Origin: Reticulitermes lucifugus
Taxonomy: Eukaryota > Arthropoda > Insecta > Blattodea > Rhinotermitidae
Length of the DNA: 64,000 bases
NCBI GenBank assembly: GCA_026260175.1
Contig: JAKCWW010000421.1
Span: 49,606 to 113,605 of the forward strand
Direction: 5' to 3'
A program made the position numbers and the translations under genes. A model generated the notes under the pieces. The model searched no databases. It was not told the origin of the DNA and saw only the letters and a list, made by a program, of their open reading frames with translations. Below are positions 47,712-60,623 of this stretch, piece by piece (within the stretch, counting starts at the first letter, position 1; each line of letters opens with the position of its first letter).

Positions 47712-49226
47712 ATTAGTGAAAATGCACGGTGACAGTAATAAAAAAAATCTTGGCTGTTCTGTGAATCGAACCTAGATTCCTCGTGTGTTCAGTCCATATC
47801 ATAGGCACCACAGCGACAGCCGTCCCGGTTCATGTCATGAAGCGCTAGGTAAATTAGTTTACATGCCTGCATGAGTTCAGATAATTGCCATATGTTATTG
47901 TTGACTGCACTGTAAATTTGTTACATACGCAGATTCTACGTTTCAATTAGAGAAGAGAAAAATCGCTTCCATTTGCCAGAAATCGAACCACAGTTCTTTG
48001 GTTGTCCATCGCCTAACTTCCGTTTATAAATTTGTGTACGAGTCTATTACACGAAATTAAATTAGCACTTTCAGGTACGAAATTAACATGAATAAGATAT
48101 AAGAACTTAGCTGCTAACTCAGTGACATCACATTGTTTGTCTTCTTACAAAAACAGACGCAGTGTATTTAGCTCTTTATTCTGAAACCCGCGTACACATT
48201 GTATGAGAAATAGGCAGAGCTTTTAACGTTAAAGTAGGGGCACCTACAAGCCTCTGTCGTTAAAATGTTACGTTAAATTTAAATTTATCCAATTTTGGTA
48301 CCGTGAGTTACATTAATCATCATCAGACACGTAATTTCATTCTTAGTGTTATGAATTTCGAATCCAGATTTCTCAGAACTTTTAAAACACGGCTCATCTT
48401 TTATCACACGACACACCGTGTGCATGTCTTTTTTATAACTACAGTTTTTCTTTGAAATATTTTTCGAGTTGGTGAATATGCAACGAATTAGGCATACGAG
48501 GAAGATATTTATTAACATGATTCAAATTTACATCTGAAGTGCCATTAGCTTTGCAACAGTGTAATTTTTGTCTATAACGCAATGCGAAAACAAACGTGAT
48601 ATCGAAACTAGGAAGCAGCATATTCGGAAGGTGTGGGTGCCGTATACACACACATATTATCTGCTTGTCCACTCTTGTTCGCACTGAAGCGCTCTGCGAC
48701 AAAGAAGATCTATCACCCGCACGCGCTACACGTGGCTGTTGTTTCAAATACGTCAGAATATAAACATTTTGCTTTAATTGCTGCGAAACACACCCTTCGA
48801 ATAAACAGGGGCTGTGGAAATGCGGTTTAGAGTGTCGCATGTGTCCATCAACGTACAGTGACTGTAAGAATAGGTGTAATGTTGCTTTCCTTTAACCTGA
48901 TCAAACACGTAACCAAAGGATTATTTTCATTCTGTATAGATTCACGTGTTCCTGAATTGTTCAACACGCGGTCCGGAAGGGAAATTCAACCCACCCTGAC
49001 TCCGGGATGCTGCCTGCCTGGGATTTTTAGTATAAGAATTTTGACCTGATTATTTAGCATATATGAACTAATTAGGTCTTAACCATGTGCCTGCTGCTGC
49101 CATTGTGTGGCTGTTTGCCGTCAGGTTTCGTTGAATTAAAACTTTTATTAATGAAAAAGTCCATATTAATGAATAGCTACAAGGTCTTACTTCACGAATG
49201 TTATCAATACGAAGTTATGCCCCCCT

Positions 49227-49228
<2 letters not shown>
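47712..49228. other. No gene; possible tRNA-like relic at 47.75-47.84 kb
   Basis: On the minus strand 47745-47840 has GGTTCGATTCA preceded by TGTGGTGCCTATGA, a possible old SINE head. The 133-codon minus frame 48439-48840 has no recognised motif. Otherwise featureless. Confidence 0.4.

Positions 49229-49261
<33 letters not shown>
49229..49261. repeat. (TA)n microsatellite
   Basis: About 16 TA units after a C-run. Confidence 0.95.
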
Positions 49262-49264
<3 letters not shown>

Positions 49265-49494
49265 TTTCTGATTGTTTGGCCCTAAACTGAAATAAACTTA
49301 GAAGCCCCTGACATTTATTACAAGAATTTCATTAAAATATTTAGGCCCCTGATTTTCCTTAAGTAATTTCTGGCAGCATTTAAACATTAATAATTTTGCA
49401 TATTATATGTAGTCTGCTGTTCGAGTTCGTGGGCAGAGCAAAACTGTAATTTGTTTTATATTTTCCATACCGTGCATTATAATTCGATTTTTTA

Positions 49495-49590
49495 ATATTA
49501 TCCAACAAGTGCACTAATTGTCACAGGTTCATAATATGTTTAAAACAGTCCACTGCTACATGTTTCCGACCCTGTCGGCCCATCGTCAGG
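49495..49590 (-). ncRNA. Degenerate hammerhead motif with family 3' block
   Basis: The minus strand reads CCTGACGATGGGCCGACAGG then GTCGGAAACATGTAGC. The core CTGACGA and AAACATGTA are intact, but an extra G precedes AAA and stem I pairing is poor. Downstream on the minus strand, TTAGTGCACTTGTTGGATAA matches the GTGCAYTNGTTGG block of the motifs at 9.3, 47.6 and 63.8 kb. Confidence 0.5.
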
Positions 49591-49709
49591 GAGAACATCA
49601 GACGCTATTGTATAAAACAGTTACATAATAACACTTGGTCTGTTGTGTATGTAGGTCTGCTGGTAATGTTTGTGTGGTGATCTGTTACACTGGAAGCAGT
49701 GGATTAAGG

Positions 49710-49773
49710 CAGCGTGTGGCTGATATGGAGGTGTTCACGGTACCGTGAACACCTCCATATCAGCCAAACGCTG
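49710..49773. repeat. 64-bp palindrome, no loop, one mismatched pair
   Basis: The inner 48 bases (49718-49765) are a perfect palindrome centred on CGGT|ACCG. The outer CAGCGT / ACGCTG extends it to 49710-49773 with a single mismatch. The arms read GGCTGATATGGAGGTGTTCA and onwards. Confidence 0.95.
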
Positions 49774-52700
49774 TTGTGAAAGGTTTGCATGAGTACTGCA
49801 TGTATTTGAAAGTGGCAATAACAATCCAATCATCCTAGGACCACTGGTACTGGTGTCTGAAATACAGATTAGTTTCATGTGTATTTATGTGCAAGGTGGT
49901 CATAATGAAGAAACCAGGCATCCTAGGACACATATTTGTAAGAGGTTTTCTCTTTGTTTTGGTCCATAGACAACGTGATGACTGTCTATTTCAGAAACAC
50001 CCTGCATCTGTGAGTACAGATATTAAAAAGGTGATTGTGCATTCAGGCACATTGTATGTAGAGAGGAACAGAATTTTTCTTGAGAAGCTGTCTGTCAGCT
50101 GCTTAGTGTTTACGTATAGGCATGTGCAGAAATGTGAGGAGTAGTTTTTTTTTGTTCTCGAACTTTCGTGCTATTCCTGTTGCGTATGATGCAACGTAGC
50201 ACACAAATAGATTGGTCCACAGACTGGAATGCTGCTTTAGATGTGTTAGTCATATTGTTTCTGACTGTTGCCTCATTTCCTGCTAAATGGCCTGCCATTT
50301 TTCAACGTCTAGCATTGAATCCCGCTGCAGTCGCCATTTCTCCTTTTGTCTGACCCAGCGCTAGCTGTTTGCGAATGTTGATCGAGGTTGTATTAAGCTG
50401 AAAATTTAGAAAGTTACAATTCTGAATGACACGATCCTTATACTTCGTAGGAAGCTTGATGTACCCACTGCATTGTAACCAAAAGTGGGATGCAAGTGCT
50501 CGGTCTTCGTGTCATAAAACTTATTCTTGTAAATAAAGGAAAAAATGTATCTATCATGGTGACGGGATTGGGGTGTCTGTGAAATTACTGACTGCGAGAT
50601 GATCGAATGGAATTCCTTTCCCAACAGGGTCGGAGTTAAATTCTTCGCCATCACGGGGAGTTCGATTTGGCGAAATCTGGCCCCCTGCCCAGTGGGGTGG
50701 TGGTGGTGGTGTGAGGCGGTGAATCACGTCCATGTAATGTTTTTAAGAATGCATGGAGCTTAATTAACATTCTCACTGCACCCATTTGTGGTTTTATGCA
50801 AAGGCACACTGTATATCTGAACTAATCTTAAGAATTTCCTATATTTACGACAGTCTGAGTCTTTATTTGCTTGCTTCAAATTTTTCTTAGATTTTGTTTG
50901 CTACTAGCGTACGTGCATGTACTATCAAGTTGGCACAGTAAATGCAGGTTTACTTTCAGATTTAATTTTGAAAGAGTAAGGTTTATGTAAAATCACATTT
51001 ATATCCAGGAATATATGCTTTCAATGCTTCTGCTGAAGCATTTCATTTTGAGAGTGCGTGAAAACGTCCTTTTCAGTTATTAATTAAAATAACTTTTCAT
51101 GTTAAACACAATCTCCTGCCTTTGAATAATGAAGACTGCAACAATAAAGGATATAATGATTATGGATCAACATGCCACATCTACTCATTACAGGTTTATA
51201 TACGCATTTAGTGTTCAGATAATTACTGTTTACAGCTTGCAGTGTATTGAATGTGTATAGCCCGCCTTTGTTTTAATGTAATGACGAGCAGAATTTGTCG
51301 ATTCGATATTTATGACATGTCAACATGAACTTTGTATTGATTCAACGTATATGTTGTATGCAATTACAGTTGAATGTGTATGTGTGTGTGTGTGGGCTCC
51401 AAGTTAGCTGAACTGGGAAAGCGCGGTACCACCCCTACAGATAAATATAGCATCTCAGTCTATAAATGAAATTAACGAAGTCTGGAATAGAGCCAAAACG
51501 AAACATAATGACAAGTTACCGTCTATATTTGCAGAAATTTTGGCGCCTGTTTTAGGCCCATGGTCGGTATTAATGGAAATGTACAGCCTGGATTATGCAC
51601 ATAGTTTATCGACCGTCTGATTTTCTTACGATCTATTTGGCCATTTTTGACTGTCGTGTGCATACGCAATGTGGTTTACAATTTTCGTACTGTGGAATAT
51701 TTATTTCTCTGTGTGGCCTTTGTCCATTGTCGCTATGTAAAATACAATTAAGAACAATATAGGGCCCAAGTATGTCTTCACTCTTTTACGTGACAAGAGG
51801 GACGGATCCTGTCCTAGAAACGTAGTGCTTTAATTTTCATTTTAAACACGAACATTGGTCGAAGTCAAAAAGTAAATTATTCTTTATATTTTGTGTTGGT
51901 ATTTGTGATGACCAAACTTACGTAGTTGTTGTCCTGTACTGAACAGAAGTTTTAAGCACAGAACATAGTTATTTTCCGGGCCCAAAGAAGTCTGTTCCAC
52001 ATATTCAGATGGCGTTATCATATTACATTTTTTGTAATAATGTGTTTTATTGCATGTTTAGTTCACATTAGTGAATTCAAAAATTTGTCTTAATTATGAT
52101 TTATAATTAATGACGAACGTCAAAAAGTGCTCTACAGAAATTAGAAATGATTTAGGAGCAATTGCAGTTACAAAACTAAAAGGTTCCTCTCCATTTTCTG
52201 TTTGTTTTCATTCTTCCTTCTGATTATCAGTCAAGGGTAACTGAGTGTTACATTGCTTATTATTTAAGCAAGACTGGATATAAAGCTGTGTCGTGTTGCG
52301 GAGAAAAACTTTTGTATGGTTCGTTCAAAAGAGGCTGTCGCATGGTGGACAGCAAAAAGCGAAATTTTAAAGTAATTGTCATATTATTTTCTACACGTTG
52401 TGTTTCAGAGGAAAGAGTGGACAACAAATATGTCGGTTATGCCTCTTCTGGGGGGGGGGATGAATGCATTATTCGAATATGCGACTTTGGTCAGAGGATG
52501 TTTAATTGCGGGACAGGAAAATAGCCCTTTCATCTGTGAACGAAGGACCAAAATGGAATTAATTGCGACAAAAATCTTTTGCTTAGTTAAGACACAACTT
52601 GCTTTTCGATGTCTAGGACAGATTTCATATTTTTTTTACCATCAGCAATCATATTTAATGGAAAATGCACCTGATTTCTGACACAATTTACAGCGCATTA

Positions 52701-53146
52701 TTTAACGAATAAAATTTCTGCATTTGACACCAACGGTTCGTTATATGTATGTACTTAAATGTCGTGTATATTTTATTTGTTTGCATTTCCCCCACTATAA
52801 AAGAGCGACACCTTTCCATTAATGGCAATAATGCCTGTGTAATGTTTTACCCAAAACCAAAGTTTCTCATAAAATGTTTTGTATGCCGTCAGTACACAAT
52901 AATATGTTGGTTTGGGCAAACAGGACAGTTGATCAGATTACTGACGATTCTGGCAGCGATTCTAGAGGCGACAGAGCGAAGGCTGCAGAGCGTATGGTTC
53001 CCCTGTTTCATGGAGTATTTGCCGTTATTGTTACTGTCAGCAATGGCTGCCTAGGCTAAAGAGGGACGATATTTTGTGTGATAATAGCGATTATGCTATC
53101 AGCAGAAAAACTCTGCAAATATTGCGAGATTTGGGCCTCTTGGTCG
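49774..53146. other. No recognisable feature (3.4 kb)
   Basis: Contains a short GGT run (about 50697-50711), a TG run (about 51377-51393) and a G-run at 52451-52459. The plus frames 52376-52681 and 52749-53054 (101 codons each) have no recognised motif. Confidence 0.5.
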
Positions 53147-53190
53147 CTGAAGATGGAAGCAGGAATTGCCCCCAAAACGTCTGTAACTAT
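53147..53190 (+). ncRNA. Hammerhead-like relic
   Basis: CTGAAGATGGAAGCAGGAAT, then TGCCCCCAAAACGTCTGTAA matches the family core with GAAA changed to AAAA, which should abolish catalysis. Confidence 0.45.
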
Positions 53191-53744
53191 TTATAAATTT
53201 ACGCGACATTATACTTCAGAGTGCTTGGATCTTCTCTAAGAATCCATTTGCGGCTATAATCTCTTACAAATTGTCCCTGTTTTTTATTTCCCAGCAATAC
53301 CATTAAATTTATTTCTATCTCTCCTCGAGGTTTTCATTTCTGGCGTGTTTTTAAATTTCCTTCTCACTTAATCGTTTTCCTTCTTCGACGTTTTATTCTA
53401 TTGTATTCGCAGGTTAGGAAGCCTTTTATCTATTTGATCTGTCTCCCTGCCTAATCACGCTTTGTAATATTTTCAGTGCCAAGATACAACGTGTAATTAA
53501 TGTGTGATAGAACCAAGTAGGTTTCAGAGTTTAACTAATGGACTTTTATAGCAATCTACATGCGTAGGTACTCAGTCATATTTATGTAGCTTTTTCTTTC
53601 AGAAAATATCTACAGGAAACTGTGAGCGAATCGAAATTATTTTGTAACTACTCTGATATCTATTGAAGCTTTACCAAACAAATATCTTGGAACTGTAAAT
53701 AATACATTGGATTTTCTCGTCCCACAAATTCACAGAATTGATCC
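53191..53744. other. No recognisable feature
   Basis: Non-coding stretch between the two hammerhead-like relics. Confidence 0.5.
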
Positions 53745-53785
53745 TTGAAGACGGAAGCATCTTGTTTCTTAAAAACGTCTGTATG
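53745..53785 (+). ncRNA. Hammerhead-like relic, second copy
   Basis: TTGAAGACGGAAGCATCTTG, then TTTCTTAAAAACGTCTGTAT. Similar to the relic 600 bp upstream and in the same orientation, with the first core base and GAAA both altered. Confidence 0.4.
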
Positions 53786-55849
53786 CGTCTACATGACTAC
53801 ACTGTGTTGTAATATAAATTACCACAATCTGAACTTCTTTATGTGGCAGTGCTGCTTATTTGGTAGCGTTGTGTATTAAAATGTGTATGTATATAGATGA
53901 AACAGTATAATGAAACTAAACTATCTATACCTGCATGCAGCGATCATTTAGAAGTTTTGCAGTAAACTCTGTGACAATTACGTCGACTCAGAAATTGCCT
54001 ATAGATTGACGTGCCACCAGTCAGTCATGTAGCTTACAAGCACAACTGGACGTGTGGAAAATCTGGCACGCCTCCACTCACTGCTAGCGAAAGGGGTTGG
54101 CTGTATCCTAATTATCTCCTAATGAGGAGTATGTGATGCGTGTTACGTAGGTTGGCCTCATGTATCTCGGGCTGCCTGAGCCTGAAGTAGAGATTTAATA
54201 TAAAATAACATGTACTGAAAATGTTCAAATAATTTAATTTTGGTTCAGTGTTTTTCACTTACTGTCACATATAAAATATATATATATATCCTCGTTCTCG
54301 GCTCTTTCGCAAAATATTTGAGAAAAGCGCATATTATCATTCGTTCTTTGTATCCGTCTTCCTGGAACAGAGCGACTTCAGTCGTGAAATTTTGTATCTG
54401 GGATTTTATTAACATTTTTTAACACTTCCGGTTTGGGTTAAAGTCAGGAAAAATAAGGCACCTTTTACCTGAAGACATACGTACTTTTATATTGTAGCCG
54501 TAATTGAGCTTTGCACCTGGAGCATTGCGTTCTCTGTAAGATACACGCTGTGGCCCAAGAAACGGCTTTTGTGATTGAGGCAGATTGTTCTCGATGGGAC
54601 AAGAGCTGAGGTTGAAGAAACGGTTGAGCATAGAGTATGAGATAATCGATTTTAAATCTCCTCTCTTACGATATCTCGACGATTATCAAGTGTAAATCTG
54701 TTGCTAAGCTAAGGAGGAATCTTATAATGTGTGTTAAATTACTCAGTGCTGTTCTAGAAAGTATTGAAGGATTTAATAGCGGGGACAATCACAGAGAGCA
54801 CTCGCCAGAAGTGTTGTGCTTTACTCACATTTCCTAACGTCTCCTGTTTTGTCTTGTCTAGGTACAGTCCTTTCAGGTTTATTCGCCCCCATCACCGGAA
54901 TCACAATTGTCTGAATACGGGTGAATACAACAAGGAGGGAAGTTTCGAACCTAGGCTAGATCCAAAAATAAAAAGAATTTACAGAGGGAAGTAAATTAGT
55001 TGTGTTTGTATCTAATTATGATACACGAAAACTAAAGCAAATATGAAACGAAATTTCCAGATTTTAAAGACATTGACCTCTACATTTTGTACGAAGTACA
55101 TGTTTTATTGTACGCTAAGCCTTTTAAAACTTAGCCTACTTAACATAGTATCAGAGCTTATAAAACTTCTCTAAACTCCTTTTACGCGAATGTTTCCCTT
55201 TTGCTTCTTTCAAAAATGCCTCGTCGCTAGGCTTGCTCGAGTTTCAAAAGAGAAGAAAGCATAACTTTTTGACCCAGTACGATTAGGCAGTCTGCGCAAT
55301 CTCTGGCAATCTCTTCACCGCGGGTGTCCTTTCACAGAGCAGCCCGATCCCTCTTCATTTCTCTATCTTTTCCATTGTGAAGGTATAAATTCTCTTCTTT
55401 TCCTTCACTCGATTTCTTTCGCTGGACTACTTTTTTCTTCGTCTACGTCAATCTTGAAAGACTCAAAGAAAAGAAGTTAGCTTAGCACTTCAAAGCGTGA
55501 AGCTTTGTAAGAATAAAACCACCACTCCCTTTTGCTATGTAGAAGAAAAGGCTCTGCGTGGCTTCACCACTGTGAAGAATTACGTAGAGGCATGTGAAAG
55601 TGAATCATGCATAGCTTGTGAATGGAGAATTAAAGACACACCACAAGAAGGTTGGCATCTTTTCTTAGAATAATTTGTAACATTATCAATAATATATAGG
55701 TGTACTGCTTCGCAGTTCAGATTTCCGATACAGCCTACGTTTTTTGCGATATCTCATTTATCATTGGTGTTGGTGTTCGTTTACTCTACAGATAAATGTC
55801 TATTGTTATAAAGCTGCTACTTATATCATATCGCTCGAAGTCAGAAACA
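53786..55849. other. No recognisable feature
   Basis: AT-rich non-coding sequence with short open frames only. Confidence 0.5.
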
Positions 55850-56045
55850 ACGCGATGGTTCGAGTCTGGAATATAACGTCTGTCGATTGATAAAGACGTT
55901 TCAGGGAAGCTTGCTGCGTTCATCCTCAGGGCGGTCCGAGCAGAATCTTGGGCCTGCCTTGAAGAAGGAATCAGCGAGATCATCCGAAAATTCTGTAAAC
56001 ACCAGCAGACACGGTGTCATGTCCCAGAAGACTCTAATCGTCATA
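55850..56045. repeat. Hammerhead-associated repeat, head-to-head pair
   Basis: On the minus strand 55895-55929 reads CTGAGGATGAACGCAGCAAG, then CTTCCCTGAAACGTC (core CTGAGGA and GAAA intact, stem I weak). On the plus strand 55958-55993 reads CTTGAAGAAGGAATCAGCGA, then GATCATCCGAAAA. The right flank GTGTCATGTCCCAGAAGACT is the reverse complement of the VFWDVTPC-type end of the family. Confidence 0.55.
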
Positions 56046-56622
56046 AACTCCGGTATGAAAACCTCGCATCTTGGGGGAGTTACTTTCTCGTTTCATTTAC
56101 TTGAATATTTACTACGCGAAATGTTTCAGATAAAAGCTGTACTTGCATATTAATGGCCTGTATAATTTATTCATTATAGGCCCAACATTATTTGCGTGCT
56201 ATGAGCTTGTTTTCTAAGCGCACTTAGAGTTCATATAACATATTGGTTAGATTACAGGGATATGAAGAAACATTTAAATTGCTTCTCTCCTGTAGCGGAA
56301 ATATACAGATACCCGATTTTAAAGACACCCATTTAGTAGGTTCCGAGATGAAACACGAGGACGGACAGATAAACCTCCTTCTGATCTCCCTTTATGTTCT
56401 TCATTCAAGTAATGCATAATTAATGGAGCCCGGTTACGCAGTGTAGCCGTGTCATGTCCAGTCATCGCCACTGTGACAAATTAGTACTTCCATATCTCAC
56501 ACTTAAGTAAAAATACAGAGTTCATATGCATGTCCAGTGTCACACAGCCCGTTCGGCAAACCCATACGTGAGAACGCTCCATTGTTTCAGTAACGAAGTG
56601 CTAGGAACTTGGCTTCGTAATA
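56046..56622. other. No recognisable feature
   Basis: Non-coding. Confidence 0.5.
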
Positions 56623-56647
56623 ATTCAATTCAATTCAATTCAATTCT
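56623..56647 (-). repeat. (AATTG)n 3' tail of the LINE
   Basis: About five copies of CAATT on the plus strand mark the 3' end of the insertion. A non-poly(A) simple repeat tail is usual in several LINE clades. Confidence 0.85.
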
Positions 56648-57618
56648 AGTTTATTAATGTGCCGAGTCAACAGCCAGATGGCCAGTTACAAAAACAGCAC
56701 AACATAACAAACACAAATAACAACGGACAATGAACAGGACACAAATGAAACAGACACAACCAAAACAAACAAAAGAACACTAAATAATTAATTAGGACAC
56801 CTTGTAGTAATGTAGTAAAATAATATCACATCTGACTAAGTGTGACAATTTGCCTACTGAAGACATCCATTTGATTACAAACTGAATTTGCCGCAGTGGC
56901 ACACCTGGCGGAGGGACAATTTTTATAGGATGAACTAACATGAAACAAAGGAAAGTCTCGGAGGTTCCGAGTGGGNACTCGTAGACCAATAATGTCCATG
57001 GTAGATGGACAAGATTTAGAGCCCAGAAAAACATTAATGACAAAAAATTGCATCAAGTTGATGTCTTCTCTCATGTAAATTACGTAAATTAAGTACTTGA
57101 AGAGCATTTGTGTAACTATAGTCATTACTGTCTGGGGAAAGGAATCGATTATAGCATAGAGTTACAAACTTCCTGTGAATGCGCTCGAGTTTTTTAGCAT
57201 CAATAGATGTAATTGAATTCCATACTACGGATGCGTACTCTAATTTAGGTCTAACAAGTGAATAATATAAAATCAATAAACTATTAAGAGTCGAAAATGA
57301 AAAGGTATTATTACGAATGAGACCCAAAAGCTTAATAGATTGAGAAAAAATATAATCCACATGAGAGTGAAAGTATAGTTTAGAATCAATAAAAACTCCC
57401 AGATCCTTAATACAATCAGTACGTGTAATATAAGAATCACCGAGTTTATATTTCAAGATAAAGGTGTTAGTTTTCCTGGAGAAGGTTATGGCTGGAGTTT
57501 CACTAATATTGAGATTCATGAAGTTATTAGTGCACCGAGATTGTATGGAATCAATATCTAATTGTAACTGAGTAAAATCATCAAGTGATTTAGTAGCACG
57601 AAAACGTGTTATAGAATA
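56623..57618 (-). mobile_element. 5'-truncated jockey-like LINE (reverse-transcriptase C-terminus, 3' UTR, AATTG tail)
   Basis: From about 57617 the minus strand reads ITRFRATKSLDDFTQLQLDI, then MNLNISETPAITFSRKTN, DLGVFIDSKLYFHSHV, IKLLGLIRNNTF and SLVRPKLEYASVVWN, the region just after the catalytic YADD in jockey-type reverse transcriptases. A one-base slip in the A-run 57042-57047 shifts the frame (AIFCH-stop versus QFFVINVFLGSKSCPS). The C-terminus then continues to the stop at 56826-56828. About 180 bp of 3' UTR end in a pentanucleotide AATTG tail (56623-56647). The endonuclease and catalytic part are missing, so the copy is dead. N at 56976. Confidence 0.85.
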
Positions 57619-59999
57619 ATAATAATGTTATTGTTTTCTACTCATATTGGGTCGTGAAATTTGTGCATTTCACCCCTATGTGTTCGTCAATTCAATGTAG
57701 GCCCACTTACGAGTATTTTCAAAGGAAGGCCTTTGCAATAAATTTCTATTAAGAAAGCGTGCATTCGGTTACATGTTCGTGTCTAGACTTGTAAGATAGT
57801 TTTAGTTGGTCATTCGTGTTTTGCTTTTGTTATTCACAGAGGTTTCTTTTCAGATCTTGCGGTTTGGACGAAGTCGTTGTATTTTCATTAATGTTCCTGT
57901 TATTAAAATGCGCAGTGTTTAATTAAAATAAGCGAATGGATGTTACGTGAAACTTTAAAAGTACGTCTGTTATTATTACGTAAGAGTACCACAGAAAAGT
58001 CGTGGTGATTATGATCATCACGGTGCTGAACGACTCCATAAAAAAGAGTTCTTGCATTGAAGCTAATAGTCACGCATCTTGTAAGATTTCCCCATTTTAT
58101 TAAACTTCGTATTCTATTGCACGAATTCCAGAAAATTACTTTACTCTTAAATTATTCCATAATTATAGATGTATTACTATAGTTGTCATATAGTACTGAT
58201 CCAGATGCTGATGCCGATGGCCATGGAAACACGAATATGGTACGCTTCTGGTGTTCATGTACTGGATTCATTTACATATTTATCCTACAACTGTGAAGCA
58301 TTTTATATAGACCGTATATGACATTTGTATTAGGTTTTAACTTAAACTTGGCGCTCTTTTAATCGAAGATGGTGTTATAGTAACCTTGTATTTCAGGACA
58401 GAATAGTTTTCTTTGGCGCCATCAGGCGTATCACTGCGGAGTCAAGCTGCTCTGTGCCCATATAAACGTTGTCATATTGGCAGAGGTAGTGAGTGACTGG
58501 TTATTATTTATTTAAATATCCATCATCGACAAACCTGTTTTGTGTGTGTCGCGTATCCTGTGCTGAGCTATAAATCAGCAGATGTCATATTGAAGTTACA
58601 GTTAACTGTCATACTTGGTGTAAGTTACTACTTAACGTAGAAAACCCTTAAGAGACACTTCTTACACAGAATCGTAAAAACTAACTCCATAAGGTGGATG
58701 AGTTGCACGGCCGTTGTGACATTTCCGTTTGTATTCAAACTTCAAACGTGTTTCTACAAGTTAACTGTTCACAAGTGTGGTAAGAGTGAGACCTTGTACA
58801 GGTTCGGATGGTGTTGTATTACATTTAGGACTGTTTCGATTCTGAGTTTTTACTTCGTCTAGCTTTTCAGAAAGCACAACTTTCGGAAGACTGGATGTTT
58901 CAGTTCTCGCTTCTTCAGACTTAGTCCCTGGTTCAGGAAGTGAGAATAGCTTTTTGTAACGGGCCCAGTACCTGAGGAAGAAACTGATTCCATTTCAATA
59001 ATATTGTTTTTTTTTAATTCTAGAAGACCGGCGGCGTCCAGAAGCCAAGTGCTCCTGAAGTGTTCAGTCATGTTTCCTTATCTTATCGGTCTGTGCTGCC
59101 ACTTCTTTCAAAGTTTCTCCCTTACTATCCCATATCCTCTGTAGTGACCACAGTGACTTTTGAAATACCGTCCGGTTTGTCTTGATAGTTTCTAGTGAGT
59201 CACAGTTTCTTACTCATATTAAAACCTTTATAACTTGTTACAGGTTTTTTTAAAACTGCAGTGCACGATGCAGTATAACATAAAATAAATTCTTTGTGAA
59301 GTTTGCAGTTACGTGCTTAATTCAGAACGAATGATATAAATTCCAAGTTCCCAGTTCATAATTTGTCAATTTTTTTTTGACTCTTCTCTCCTTATAATGT
59401 TTCTCCGAAGTACCAGATTCTCCAGTTGTTTCTGACAGCCAGTGACTCTCTGTGTTACAACTCCTGCTTCTGCTACTACATGCTTTCTCGCTTCCTGACT
59501 CTCCACCCTCAAATTGTTGGCGAAGTGAATAGACTTCGGTGCTCGTTGGAAAGAGAAAGTATGAATAACACAACTCAGTTTTTCATCCGAACTGAAAGTG
59601 TGTGTTGAAATAACGACTTGACGCTAAACGTTATATACGGCGTGTTTTACAAAAAAATTGGCGGTTTCATTTTCTGTATGTTTGTAGATCGCAGACAGGG
59701 TTGTAGTGTCTTCGAATCCCACGTTGAGTCATTCTAAAATGGCAAACATCACTGAAGACAACGCAGCCACTCCAACTTCAGACTCTGTTTGCGGCCTGCA
59801 ATTACGTGTTACAAAAATTGGAACAGTTTCTTCTAGAACATTCTATATGCAAATGCCATTACTTTCTTGGCTAACAGTTATTCGTCCGCACGTTTTCAAA
59901 CATTTTCTTATCATTTACATTTCTCCGACTGCCAAAAATTATTATAGTAGAATAATTTGCTGAATTGTATTCCTTCTGTTTACATATTAGTGCAGATGG
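57619..59999. other. No recognised feature
   Basis: Non-coding. On the minus strand 58886-58914 reads CTGAAGAAGCGAGAACTGAA then ACATCCAGT, hammerhead-like in spacing but with a 2-bp stem II, so it is not called. Confidence 0.45.
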
Positions 60000-60215
60000 C
60001 GTCCTGAATATGCTGCGTGCTGGACGACCGAGGTACCGAGGTACCGAGTGCCCCGTCTGGCGGTGGAAACCCTCCAGCCTACTTTGCAGTGGCTAACAGA
60101 GGCGCTTTCCACCGGGATAAAGCGGCCGAAGCGTGAAGCTAACTACTCAACTTCATCTAGTGCCGAGGTTCCACTTCCCCTATGCCTTCATGGCGTGCAC
60201 AGGGACAACAAACTA
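60000..60215 (+). mobile_element. SINE-F-like body, second copy
   Basis: Shares ordered blocks with 35.38-35.55 kb: TTCCACCGGGATAAAGCGGC, CTAGTGCCGAGGTTCC and CCTTCATGGCGTGCACAGGG. A short direct repetition CGAGGTACCGAGGTACCGAG lies at 60029-60048. No target duplication found. Confidence 0.5.
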
Positions 60216-60623
60216 ACGTGTTCTAACGTTACAGCTGAATGAATTGCATGGGTCTATTAACTGGTGTGCACCTTATGTACAGCATGCGGCTTTATGCTCC
60301 GGAAATCTGCTATATTCTTGTGACTGTTTGCCTTTATAGCACATGGCACTTCTGGAATCCAGCCCAAACCTTCAACGAGACGCATTTGTCTTTCATAGTG
60401 TCTCAGGTTACATTCCCAGCGAAAGCAGAGTTGTCGCTTTGCGTGCGACGAAGGCATATAGGGAAGTGGGGGTGTAGCTCCACTCACTCTTAAAATGCGC
60501 ACTAAATGTAGGTGCGTGGTCGTGGCGTTTTGGAGAAGACAAGTATTTCCTTGCTTGGTATCGAGCAATGATTGCTCTTCGTCCTATCCGTAGCCTAGTC
60601 ACTATACACACTCCATGTACTAA
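60216..60623. other. No recognisable feature
   Basis: Non-coding. Overlapping open frames of up to 103 codons on both strands (60239-60644) carry no recognised motif. Confidence 0.5.

Noticed and set aside
48439-48840. 133-codon minus-strand frame as a gene
   Set aside because: No recognisable domain, no supporting context; length is compatible with chance.
58886-58914. Another hammerhead (minus strand)
   Set aside because: CTGAAGA and GAAAC are present, but stem II has only two pairs and no stem I partner is visible.
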